Below are positions 8,634-16,456 of a stretch of DNA of 64,000 bases, piece after piece. The stretch comes from Marinomonas algicola (lineage in GTDB: Bacteria; Pseudomonadota; Gammaproteobacteria; Pseudomonadales; Marinomonadaceae), in the NCBI RefSeq assembly GCF_014805825.1, contig NZ_CP061941.1, forward strand, positions 806,001 to 870,000, read 5' to 3'. Made by a program: the position numbers and the translations under genes. The stretch's first letter is position 1, and each line of letters begins with the position of its first letter. Below the pieces are notes generated by a model that did not search any database, had not been told where the DNA came from, and saw nothing but the letters and a program-made list of their open reading frames with translations.

Positions 8634-10022
8634 CTATTCTTGTTGCTTTAAAGCCCATAGTAGTACATCAAAAATCTTTTGTTCGGTGCATTGAGCGACA
8701 TTAAAACGTAAATAATCATGAGCCTTTTGAGATTGGCTAAAAACATTGCCAGGTGCCAAAATAACGCCTTGAGTTAAGCTGTCTCGAGCTAATTGCGTCG
8801 CGTTTTTGCCATTTGGAAGCTGACACCATAGAAACATCCCGTCTTTAGGTTGAACCCAAGGTTGAATGCCCAGTTCACTAAGTTTTTCTGACGTTTGTAT
8901 ACGTTGCTGAATAAGCCAGTTATGAAGCTTTTCCATGTGTTTTCGATAGCCGCTGTCTGTAATGGTTTGCAGTATGATTTCGCTATCTAAGCGATTACCA
9001 CTAAAGGATGTGGCAATTTTTAAATCGACCAGCGGTTCAATCCATTCTTGTTTAGCCGCAATATAACCACAGCGCACCGAGGCCGATACTGTCTTTGAAA
9101 AACTACCGATTTCGATTACCTGCGCCAAACCATCATAGGAGGCTAATCGAGGTGCACGAGTGGTTTCTAAATCCGCAAAAATGTCATCTTCAACAATGAT
9201 TAGATTTGAAGCCTGTGCCAGAACCAGTAGTTTATGTGCTGTACTGGGTGAAAGGTGCGCACCTGTTGGGTTGTGAATACCTGAATTAGTGATATAGAGC
9301 CTTGGTCTGTGTTCACTTAATGACTCGGCAAAAAGTTTAAGGTCAGGGCCATTGGGTGTGAAAGGAACCCCGATTATATTCACTCTGTGCGCTTTTAGTA
9401 ATGCATGAAAGTTAAAATAACATGGATCATCCACTAAAACAGTATCACCGGGAGATAGGATAAAACGACCGATAAGATCGATCGCTTGGGTTCCCGACTC
9501 GGTTAGCATAATCTGCTCACTACTGGCTTCAATATTATGATTCAGTAAGCGGCGTTGTAAAAATTGGCGAAAGGCCAGAGAGCCTTTTGGTGGTGCATAT
9601 TCGGTAAGGTCGATTGAGTTTTTACGTGCAAGGCGGCGCAGAGCTCGTTTGATGCCGTCTTGATAGAGCCATTCAGAAGGCAGCCAGCCACAACCTGGCA
9701 TTAGCGTATTTTCTTTGGGTTCAAGAGATTCACGTGATACCCAAAAAGGGTTGATTTCCCGTTCTAATTTTGGCTCAAAATGAGTCAAGTTGAGTGGGGC
9801 AACGGGGCCTGCAACAAAAAAACCAGATCCTGGACGAGATACGATGAGGCCTTCCGCAACCAAACGATCGTAAGCTTCGACGACGGTTGAGATAGACACT
9901 CCCATCGCTTTCGATTGAGCTCGTACCGATGGTAATCGTGTATTGGGTAAGAAAGCGCGTGACGCAATTTTTGTTTCAATGTTAACCATAACGGATTCAA
10001 TTAATGTGCCTAACTGAGCCAT
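8634..10022 (-). CDS. MocR-family transcriptional regulator (GntR helix-turn-helix fused to aminotransferase fold)
   Basis: Regulator of the MocR/PdxR type, 462 residues. The N-terminal 75 residues are a GntR winged helix (PSVRAQSKAMGVSISTVVEAYDRLVAEGLI); the rest is a class-I aminotransferase-like domain that binds PLP. The Schiff-base lysine is in IGSFSKTVSASVRCGYI, and the PLP-contact asparagine and aspartate are in TNSGIHNPTG and IVEDDIF. It is divergent from an EamA transporter, with a perfect palindrome between the two, so it probably controls that transporter and itself. The effector could be PLP or an amino compound bound as external aldimine; sequence does not say which. Confidence 0.93.
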   Translation of the reverse strand: MAQLGTLIESVMVNIETKIASRAFLPNTRLPSVRAQSKAMGVSISTVVEAYDRLVAEGLIVSRPGSGFFVAGPVAPLNLTHFEPKLEREINPFWVSRESLEPKENTLMPGCGWLPSEWLYQDGIKRALRRLARKNSIDLTEYAPPKGSLAFRQFLQRRLLNHNIEASSEQIMLTESGTQAIDLIGRFILSPGDTVLVDDPCYFNFHALLKAHRVNIIGVPFTPNGPDLKLFAESLSEHRPRLYITNSGIHNPTGAHLSPSTAHKLLVLAQASNLIIVEDDIFADLETTRAPRLASYDGLAQVIEIGSFSKTVSASVRCGYIAAKQEWIEPLVDLKIATSFSGNRLDSEIILQTITDSGYRKHMEKLHNWLIQQRIQTSEKLSELGIQPWVQPKDGMFLWCQLPNGKNATQLARDSLTQGVILAPGNVFSQSQKAHDYLRFNVAQCTEQKIFDVLLWALKQQE

Positions 10023-10060
10023 TGCTAAACCTCAATTTTAAAATTGTATTGCTCATAAAG

Positions 10061-10112
10061 CCGATACAGTTTTGATAAACTGTATCGGTCTGTATCTCGT
10101 TTTAGTATCGGC
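10061..10112. promoter_or_regulatory. Candidate MocR operator: 12-bp palindrome plus direct repeats
   Basis: CCGATACAGTTT and AAACTGTATCGG form a perfect inverted repeat (10061-10072 and 10077-10088, spacer TGAT). The half-site CTGTATC recurs directly at 10090-10096, and a related TAGTATCGGC at 10103-10112. Position is between the divergent MocR gene and EamA gene. Mixed inverted and direct repeats of a short element are usual for MocR-family operators. No T-tract follows, so it is not a terminator. Confidence 0.7.
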
Positions 10113-10151
10113 TTTTTGGTTTTATATTGCTACACATCTAGGGAGATCGAT

Positions 10152-11012
10152 ATGAAACATTCAACAAAAGGTTGGCTAAGTGGTTTAGTCGGGGTTATTA
10201 CATTTTCAGGCTCATTACCCGCAACAAGAGTGGCTTTAGAAGGGTTTGATCCTACCTTTCTGACGGTAGCACGAGCTTCTATTGCAGGATTATTAGGTCT
10301 GGTATTTTTAGTGTTATTGCAACAGCCTCGACCAACCTCATCTCAGGTGCCATCTTTATTGTTAAGCGCCTTAGGTGTGGTGGTGGGGTTTCCTTTGCTA
10401 ACCGCTTTATCTTTGCAATATGTCACGGCGGCTCACTGTGTCGTGTTTGTTGGGCTATTGCCGATTTGCACGGCAATGTTTGCCGTGTTAAGAGGGGGTG
10501 AGCGTCCGCGTTGGCCTTTTTGGGTATTCTCTATGATTGGCGCCATGTTCGTTGCTGGATACGCGGCCCTAGGATCTGGAGAGGCTTCTCTATTAGGTGA
10601 TGGCTTGATGTTAGCTGCCATTCTTGTCTGCGGTATGGGGTACGCTGAAGGTGCTAGCTTGTCACGGGTGTTAGGAGGGTGGCAGGTGATTTGTTGGTCG
10701 TTAGTGGTGTCTTTGCCCGTTATGTTACCAATGGTGTTTGTCTTTTGGCCTGAATCGTTTGCGGGAGTGAGTGTCTCTGCTTGGCTTGGATTAGCTTATA
10801 TCTCACTCTTCAGCATGTTATTTGGTTTTATTTTTTGGTACAGAGGTCTTGCATTAGGAGGGATTGCCGCCGTGGGACAACTGCAATTAATTCAGCCGTT
10901 TTTTGGTTTTATGCTTGCAGCATGGTTGTTACAAGAAAGTGTGAGTTTGACCATGGTGTGGGTCACAATAGTGGCTGTGTTATGTGTGGCAGGCGCGAAG
11001 AAATTTGCTTAG
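10152..11012 (+). CDS. EamA/DMT-superfamily transporter
   Basis: Inner-membrane drug/metabolite transporter of 286 residues with ten helices in two EamA halves; the first half starts GLVGVITFSGSLPATRVALEGFDPTFLTVARA, a standard EamA opening, and the second half has GLAYISLFSMLFGFIFWYRGLALGG. Usually an exporter of amino acids or small metabolites. ATG 10152 has AGGGAG about 7 bp upstream; an upstream TTG at 10116 would add 12 unconserved residues. Divergent from the MocR regulator, so its substrate is probably linked to an amino acid or vitamin B6 compound, which is inference only. Confidence 0.88.
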   Translation: MKHSTKGWLSGLVGVITFSGSLPATRVALEGFDPTFLTVARASIAGLLGLVFLVLLQQPRPTSSQVPSLLLSALGVVVGFPLLTALSLQYVTAAHCVVFVGLLPICTAMFAVLRGGERPRWPFWVFSMIGAMFVAGYAALGSGEASLLGDGLMLAAILVCGMGYAEGASLSRVLGGWQVICWSLVVSLPVMLPMVFVFWPESFAGVSVSAWLGLAYISLFSMLFGFIFWYRGLALGGIAAVGQLQLIQPFFGFMLAAWLLQESVSLTMVWVTIVAVLCVAGAKKFA

Positions 11013-11136
11013 TGGTTGAGGGGGGATATTAACCTTTTACGACAAGAGAGGTTCGAGACTCCGTTCATTAATAACGCATTATATACCTTAAGTGCGTTGA
11101 ACATAGTTTGATAAGTCGTTGAAACTTATTGAAGAA

Positions 11137-11213
11137 TGGTACACCCGAGAGGATTTGAACCTCCGGCCTCGCCCTCCGGAGGGGCGCGCTCTATCCAGCT
11201 GAGCTACGGGTGC
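11137..11213 (-). tRNA. tRNA-Arg (anticodon CCG)
   Basis: The reverse complement folds as a complete 77-base tRNA: acceptor GCACCCG / CGGGTGT (first pair G-U), D-arm GCTC..GAGC, anticodon stem CGCCC/GGGCG with loop CTCCGGA, T-arm GGAGG TTCAAAT CCTCT, discriminator A and an encoded CCA. The anticodon CCG reads CGG arginine codons. It stands alone, with no second tRNA beside it, and shows no duplicated 3' end nearby that would mark an integrated element. Confidence 0.97.
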
Positions 11214-11248
11214 ATTATTCGTCTCTTATTCTTACGAAGAGCCTACCT

Positions 11249-11277
11249 AGCCTAATCACATCCCAGTTAATGGGCAA
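11249..11277 (-). promoter_or_regulatory. Candidate sigma-70 promoter for tRNA-Arg
   Basis: On the minus strand TTGCCC and TAGGCT are separated by exactly 17 bp and lie about 36 bp upstream of the mature tRNA 5' end, which would give a short leader. The boxes are imperfect, so this is a positional guess. Confidence 0.35.
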
Positions 11278-11556
11278 GGACTAAGAAGCGCGAAGTATAC
11301 AGAAGACAGCCGCGTCTCTCAATATGATAAAGCAATTTAAGGTGACTAAAATGATGGCGTGTGGTCTACATTGTCCTCTATTTTTTATTAAAGTACCCAT
11401 ATGTTTTTTTATGTAGCTATTTACCTGCAAAGCTGGTTGTTTAAGAAATATTGGACGATACTTAAGCTTCAAATGAAATAACTTGTTATTGGTATCAGAT
11501 ACCCTTTCCAAGTTACTTATTTAGGTGACGGCTATTTATGTTATGGAGTACAAAAA
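11278..11556. other. Intergenic region with no gene seen
   Basis: Gene-free AT-rich spacer between the tRNA promoter and the hybrid kinase. I see no RNA fold or operator in it. It should hold the kinase promoter. A 76-codon minus-strand frame exists here but has no ribosome-binding site or recognisable protein. Confidence 0.5.
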
Positions 11557-14040
11557 GTGCCGAAAATACGATTCATTATTCCGCTTACTGTTATGGCTCT
11601 TGGGATTTGTTTGATGGCCATGGTCTGGCCTTTCTTGTGGCAAAGTTCTGATTCAGTGTTAGTCTACATTGGTGTTTTTATTGTTCTTACCGCGTGTCTT
11701 TGTTTTCTTTCTCTTCAACAATTACGAGTCAGCTTAATGACGTTTTATGAGGCTAAGGTACGGGCCTTAGAAGAAAAAAACGCGTCTCTATTGGAAAAAT
11801 TGAATGATAAAAGTGATATCAATACAAAGAAAACGCTTTTTCTCGCTAAAATGAGTCAGGACTTGTTGATTCCTGTGTCTGCCGTTAGCCGCTTTATGGA
11901 CTTATTGGAAGTGAGTGAGCTGAATGATACCCAGAAGCGGTATGCTCATGATGCTACTTTTTCTTTAAATCTTATTAAGCGGACATTGGATGATATTGTT
12001 GATATAACAGACATTGAGTTGCAAACATTATCGATGACGTCTAGAGATTTTTTCTTGCAAGAGGCAATTAAAAACGTAGGGATGACATGTACGTTAGCGA
12101 ATCGTGATGCGGCTACCGAAATTTATTATGACTTGAGTTCAAATATACCTTTATATGTTAGAGGTGACGAGGTTCGTTTTAAGCAAATATTAGCTAATTT
12201 ATTGTCAAATGCCATTAAGTTTACTGATAAAGGCGTTGTAGTCGTAGGCTTCAAATGCATTAATATCGATGAAGATTCTGTTCATTTACGTGTTTCAGTT
12301 AAGGATACTGGGTGTGGTATTGATCCGAATCAACTCGATGAAATACAGCAACTTTTTTCTCAAAAAATAGATTCACTGGATAGGATCTATTCAAGTTCCC
12401 GCCTTGGTTTAGTTTTGGTCTCTCAGCTGGTAAAAAATATGAGAGGAGAAGTGAGTGTTATTAGTGAAGTGGGTCAAGGTAGTGAGTTTATTTTCGATGT
12501 CGTCCTAGAGGCCGCTGAGAAACAAGAGTCTTTGATTGACATGGCGGAGGATATTTCGTCTTTTTCAATTCTTCTAGTGGATGACAACCAAACTTCTTTA
12601 AGTATTATAGGTGGGTATATAGAAGAGTTTGGCTGGAACTATGTATCTACAAGTAGCCCGATAGAGGCCGTTTCCTTATTGTCAAACCGACCAGAAGATA
12701 AACAGTTTGATTTGGCCATTATTGATTGGAATATGCCTGAAATGAATGGTAAACAGCTGGCGGAAGAAATTAGAGCGCTGTCTTTTTTTAAAAAAATGCC
12801 TTTAGTAATGATGATTACGGCCTATTCCAAATCTATGTTAAATACTCTCTATAGCAATCATGAGCCGCTAGTGAATGGCTTTTTAATGAAGCCTATTACG
12901 CCACATGAGTTATATGACTCCGTTAGAGATACCTTATTAGTCGTTAAAAATACAATTAAAGAGCCAATTATTGGTAATTTACCTCGTTTTAATAAACGAA
13001 TTTTATTGGTGGATGATAATCCAACGCATCAGAATATCGCGAAAGGTCTGTTAGAAAGCTTAGGCTGTCAAGTCGTTTCGGCTTACGGCGGCAGAGAAGC
13101 ATTGACTGTACTTGAGGAGAATCTATTCAGCTTTGATCTGGTCTTTATGGACATTCAAATGCCTGATTTGGATGGATTAGAAACCACTATAGAGATCCGA
13201 AAACTGAAAAAATTTGAGACTTTGCCTATCGTTGCGTTAACCGCGAGAACCTTAAGGGTCGATATAGACAAATGTTTTGATGTTGGTATGAATAGCTATA
13301 TAGCGAAGCCTTATGATGTAAAAGATTTAATTAAAGTACTGATTGCCGTGACGAAAAAAGCCAACCCGGACTCTAATTTTGATACAGAAATTACCATTAA
13401 AATGTCTGATCCTGACCGCAAGGCGTTGACGTTATTTGAGCAATATGGAGTCGATTGGGAAGGGGTAATGAATCGATTCAGTCATAATAAGCTGATATAC
13501 CAGCGTTCCTTAGTTTCTTTTATGGATGAAATTAAGCGCTATCATGATGTGTTAACGGCACATAAGTATGTCGATAATATGGATGAGTTTAAGTCAATAA
13601 TGCACATGCTTAAGGGTACGTCAGCGTCGTTAGGTTTTAATTCTATGGCTGAAAATGCCAAAATAATAGATGAATTGTTAGTAAGTGATCATCATAAAGA
13701 GATTGATAAACATTTAATTATGCTTATTCAAAATATCGCTGAGGCTGAACACGCCATTCCTGAGCTGATTAATTTATTAGATGACAAGCTGGATTCAGGA
13801 ACGGATGAAAATTGCTCTGTTAAGCCGAATCTTGGGCTTCGTAAGTCATTGCTTTTATTGCAAGAAGAAGTCGCGTCAAATAACATGCATTCGATTGAAA
13901 CATTTCAGCATATAATGAGTGACTTAGGCATGTTATTCCCTAATGAGACGATCAGTTTATCGGAATCATTAAACAAACTGCGCTTCAAAGAGTCGAATAG
14001 TATAATCACAGTATTGTTAGAGGAAGACAAATGCCTTTAA
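11557..14040 (+). CDS. Hybrid histidine kinase with REC-REC-Hpt, lacking the phospho-acceptor histidine
   Basis: Membrane hybrid kinase of 827 residues. Order: two helices (7-28, 34-54), coiled coil (60-88), HisKA-like helices (90-160), HATPase_c (170-315), REC1 (about 335-450), REC2 (about 480-595), Hpt (about 640-740). In the H-box, where S-H-[DE]-L-R-T-P is expected, the sequence is MSQDLLIPVSAV: CAG at 11857-11859 gives Gln101 in place of His. The ATPase keeps the N-box (NLLSNAIKF) and G1 (DTGCGI), but the G2 loop reads SSRLGL instead of G-GLGL. Both receivers keep their acidic pair, phospho-Asp (IIDWNMP, FMDIQMP) and Lys (MKPIT, AKPYD), and Hpt keeps His683 (HMLKGTSASLG). So it probably cannot autophosphorylate but could relay phosphate. 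GTG start with GGAG 9 bp upstream. Overlaps the following cyclase gene by 10 bp. Confidence 0.93.
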   Translation: MPKIRFIIPLTVMALGICLMAMVWPFLWQSSDSVLVYIGVFIVLTACLCFLSLQQLRVSLMTFYEAKVRALEEKNASLLEKLNDKSDINTKKTLFLAKMSQDLLIPVSAVSRFMDLLEVSELNDTQKRYAHDATFSLNLIKRTLDDIVDITDIELQTLSMTSRDFFLQEAIKNVGMTCTLANRDAATEIYYDLSSNIPLYVRGDEVRFKQILANLLSNAIKFTDKGVVVVGFKCINIDEDSVHLRVSVKDTGCGIDPNQLDEIQQLFSQKIDSLDRIYSSSRLGLVLVSQLVKNMRGEVSVISEVGQGSEFIFDVVLEAAEKQESLIDMAEDISSFSILLVDDNQTSLSIIGGYIEEFGWNYVSTSSPIEAVSLLSNRPEDKQFDLAIIDWNMPEMNGKQLAEEIRALSFFKKMPLVMMITAYSKSMLNTLYSNHEPLVNGFLMKPITPHELYDSVRDTLLVVKNTIKEPIIGNLPRFNKRILLVDDNPTHQNIAKGLLESLGCQVVSAYGGREALTVLEENLFSFDLVFMDIQMPDLDGLETTIEIRKLKKFETLPIVALTARTLRVDIDKCFDVGMNSYIAKPYDVKDLIKVLIAVTKKANPDSNFDTEITIKMSDPDRKALTLFEQYGVDWEGVMNRFSHNKLIYQRSLVSFMDEIKRYHDVLTAHKYVDNMDEFKSIMHMLKGTSASLGFNSMAENAKIIDELLVSDHHKEIDKHLIMLIQNIAEAEHAIPELINLLDDKLDSGTDENCSVKPNLGLRKSLLLLQEEVASNNMHSIETFQHIMSDLGMLFPNETISLSESLNKLRFKESNSIITVLLEEDKCL

Positions 14041-14960
14041 GGTCGTGGCTAAAAAATAGAGAAGTGGATCTATCTAATGCAAAAATCCTTGTAGTAGATG
14101 ACCAGCCCGTCAACATTCAAGCCGTGTATTCTTTATTAAGTAACGATTATATTGTTTTGGCGGCCACCTCTGGTGAAGAGGCTCTTGATCTTGTTGCGAC
14201 GTCTTATCCCGATCTGATTTTAATGGATGTTGTCATGCCCGGCCTTTCTGGATTAGAAACTTGCCAGAAACTAAAGGCAATTGAAGAGACCTCGGATATC
14301 CCTGTGATTTTTATCACCGCGAATGAAAGCCCTGATGAGGAAAATAAATGTTGGTCTAGTGGAGGAATTGACTTTATTAGTAAGCCGGTTAACCCAACGA
14401 CACTCAAGAATCGCGTTAAGTCACACTTAATGTTGAAATACCAGAAAGACATGCTTTTAAAGATGGTTTATATCGATGGACTAACGGGTGTGTTTAATAG
14501 ACGATATTTAGATGAGCATCTTATTAGGCAGATTCATTTAGCGAGGCGTTCAGCAAAAGACAGCAGTGTCTTGCTTATCGACATCGATTTATTTAAGCAA
14601 TTTAATGACCGATATGGGCATGTAGAAGGTGATGCAATTCTCAAAAAAGTGGCAGAGTCTATCCAGAGTCATGGATTAAAAAGAATGTCCGATTTTGTGG
14701 TTCGTTATGGGGGGGAAGAGTTTGTTATTGTGCTACCTGAAACGAACACGGCAGGAGCTGAAAAGGTAGCTGAAAGAATTCGTGAGGAAATTCAGTCACT
14801 TAATATAGTTCACTTAGATTCAGAACTTGGTGTGTTAACCATTAGTATTGGTATCTCTGGGTGTTTATTTGAAGGCGCTGATACGGTTAGCGTGCTCGAA
14901 GCAGCGGATAAAAAACTGTATGAGGCAAAAATATCGGGTCGTAATAAGGTCTGTGTTTAA
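14031..14960 (+). CDS. Response regulator with GGDEF domain (diguanylate cyclase)
   Basis: Cytoplasmic receiver-cyclase of 309 residues, WspR/PleD-like. The receiver (about 17-135) has ILVVDDQPVN, phospho-Asp in LILMDVVMPG and Lys in ISKPVN. The GGDEF domain (about 145-309) has an intact active site RYGGEEF (GGEEF at 227-231) and the product-inhibition I-site RMSD (218-221) exactly five residues upstream. It should therefore make cyclic di-GMP when phosphorylated and be feedback-limited. The start codon lies 10 bp inside the upstream hybrid kinase gene, so the two are co-translated; the Hpt domain of that protein is the natural phosphate donor. Confidence 0.95.
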   Translation: MPLRSWLKNREVDLSNAKILVVDDQPVNIQAVYSLLSNDYIVLAATSGEEALDLVATSYPDLILMDVVMPGLSGLETCQKLKAIEETSDIPVIFITANESPDEENKCWSSGGIDFISKPVNPTTLKNRVKSHLMLKYQKDMLLKMVYIDGLTGVFNRRYLDEHLIRQIHLARRSAKDSSVLLIDIDLFKQFNDRYGHVEGDAILKKVAESIQSHGLKRMSDFVVRYGGEEFVIVLPETNTAGAEKVAERIREEIQSLNIVHLDSELGVLTISIGISGCLFEGADTVSVLEAADKKLYEAKISGRNKVCV

Positions 14961-14979
14961 TACAAACTACAGCTGCAGA

Positions 14980-15024
14980 CTAGCCAAACTCATTAAGTTG
15001 AAACATCGTAATGAATTTGGCTAG
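14980..15024. terminator. Bidirectional terminator between convergent genes
   Basis: CTAGCCAAACTCATTA (14980-14995) pairs with TAATGAATTTGGCTAG (15009-15024): 16-bp stem with one mismatch and a 13-base loop. Short T-rich tracts flank it. It lies between the convergent cyclase and pepQ genes. Confidence 0.7.
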
Positions 15025-15045
15025 GTCTTTCTACAGTAAGTAAGC

Positions 15046-16329
15046 TTAACTGTGTCTTGTTAAGTTCACGCTCATGTTGTCTTTGACTAAGACATTATCT
15101 TCAATACGAATTCCTCCAAACGGCAACAAGGATTTAATTAAACTCATGTCACAGCCATGTTGCGGCACAGTAGACAGCATTTTTTCTAAAAGCATAGGGA
15201 TAAAGTATAAGCCTGGCTCAATAGTAATGACCATATTGGACTCTAATGTTCTGGTTAGCCTTAAATAAGGTGCATTAGATTGTGGTTTAAGTATGTCTCC
15301 TTCAGGCGAAACCTGATGTCCTCCAACGTCATGAACTTGCAATCCTAAAAGGTGCCCTAACCCATGAGGGAAAAAGGTTTGAGTGATGCCTTTTGCTATT
15401 TGTTCGTCTGCAGGTAATGAACAAATTTGTGACTCTTGTAATAAATTGGCTATTTCAGTTAAACAAGTGAGGTGAAGGTCTCTATAGTCGACTCCATGAA
15501 TGGCTTTGTTTGCAAGAGTTTGTTGTATTGAATCCATACTAATCAGTAGGTCATTAAAGACATTCTCATCTGTTGTAAAGGTACGAGTGATATCGCTTCC
15601 GTAGCCATTTATTTTCGCGCCAGCATCGATTAATAAGGTGTTAAAATGGTCTGGCACCTGGGGACGTTTATGCTCATAATGCAACACGGCCGCATTTTTA
15701 TTTAGAGCAACAATGCCTGAATAAGGCTCCTGATAACTCGTTTGTTGGCTCGCCTGTAGATAATCTAGGTAAATTTCCAACTCACTTTTGCCATTTAAAA
15801 ACGCCTGATGTGCTGCGTTGTGGCCGGCTAATGCTCTAATATTGGCTTGTTTGAGTAGGTCAATTTCGTAGTCTGTCTTATACGCTCTATGGTAGTTAAG
15901 CCAGTGTAGTATGTCTTCATTCTGGCTACATTTATTGGAGAGCCCCTTTACTTCTTGTCCGATCCAAACACACTTCCCGGTTATCTTTTGCATCCAATCT
16001 GTTTGTGCACTGGTCTGTTTAATTGTCCATAAATCAGACCACTCGCCCTGAGGAAGGGTGTGTGGAGCATGCCAAAAATCCTCTTTTAAGGGCCAAATTA
16101 AAGTTGGTTTCGATTCATTTGAAATAATGATGAAAGTATCAGGGTCTAGATCAAAAGGAAGCCATTGTTGAGCATAAGCATTTGGCTTAAATGGAAGCGC
16201 GTTATCATCTTGGAAATAATAGCTTTTTTTGCCGCTTGCGATAATAATATAATCGAGTTGAAAACGTTCTAATGTTCTTTGGTAAAAAGCGATGAGTGAT
16301 GTTAAATGTGATGCATATAATGAGTTCAT
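15046..16329 (-). CDS. pepQ: Xaa-Pro dipeptidase (prolidase)
   Basis: Cytoplasmic metalloprotease of family M24B (427 residues) that cleaves dipeptides with C-terminal proline. All five dinuclear metal ligands are present: two Asp in LLIDAGAKINGYGSDITRTF, His in FFPHGLGHLLGLQVHD, Glu in MVITIEPGLYFIP and Glu in GGIRIEDNVLV. The N-terminal half is the non-catalytic creatinase/prolidase domain. Length and the GLGHLLGLQVHDVGG motif match bacterial PepQ rather than PepP. Single gene; TAGGT lies 7-8 bp before the ATG. Confidence 0.95.
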   Translation of the reverse strand: MNSLYASHLTSLIAFYQRTLERFQLDYIIIASGKKSYYFQDDNALPFKPNAYAQQWLPFDLDPDTFIIISNESKPTLIWPLKEDFWHAPHTLPQGEWSDLWTIKQTSAQTDWMQKITGKCVWIGQEVKGLSNKCSQNEDILHWLNYHRAYKTDYEIDLLKQANIRALAGHNAAHQAFLNGKSELEIYLDYLQASQQTSYQEPYSGIVALNKNAAVLHYEHKRPQVPDHFNTLLIDAGAKINGYGSDITRTFTTDENVFNDLLISMDSIQQTLANKAIHGVDYRDLHLTCLTEIANLLQESQICSLPADEQIAKGITQTFFPHGLGHLLGLQVHDVGGHQVSPEGDILKPQSNAPYLRLTRTLESNMVITIEPGLYFIPMLLEKMLSTVPQHGCDMSLIKSLLPFGGIRIEDNVLVKDNMSVNLTRHS

Positions 16330-16456
16330 TTTTGTACCTAATAAACGTAAAAGTAGACAGAACTATAGGTAACTAACGTGAACGGCTCAAGAGCATAAGC
16401 ATTTAATTTTAAGTTCGCTGTCAATTAATTATGACAGAGAACTACGTTTTGTCTTT

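Noticed and set aside
11137..11213. tRNA-Arg as an attachment site for a mobile element
   Set aside because: No integrase, no direct repeat of the tRNA 3' end and no composition shift nearby.
11281..11511. 76-codon minus-strand frame upstream of the hybrid kinase
   Set aside because: No ribosome-binding site, no family features, and lies in AT-rich intergenic DNA.
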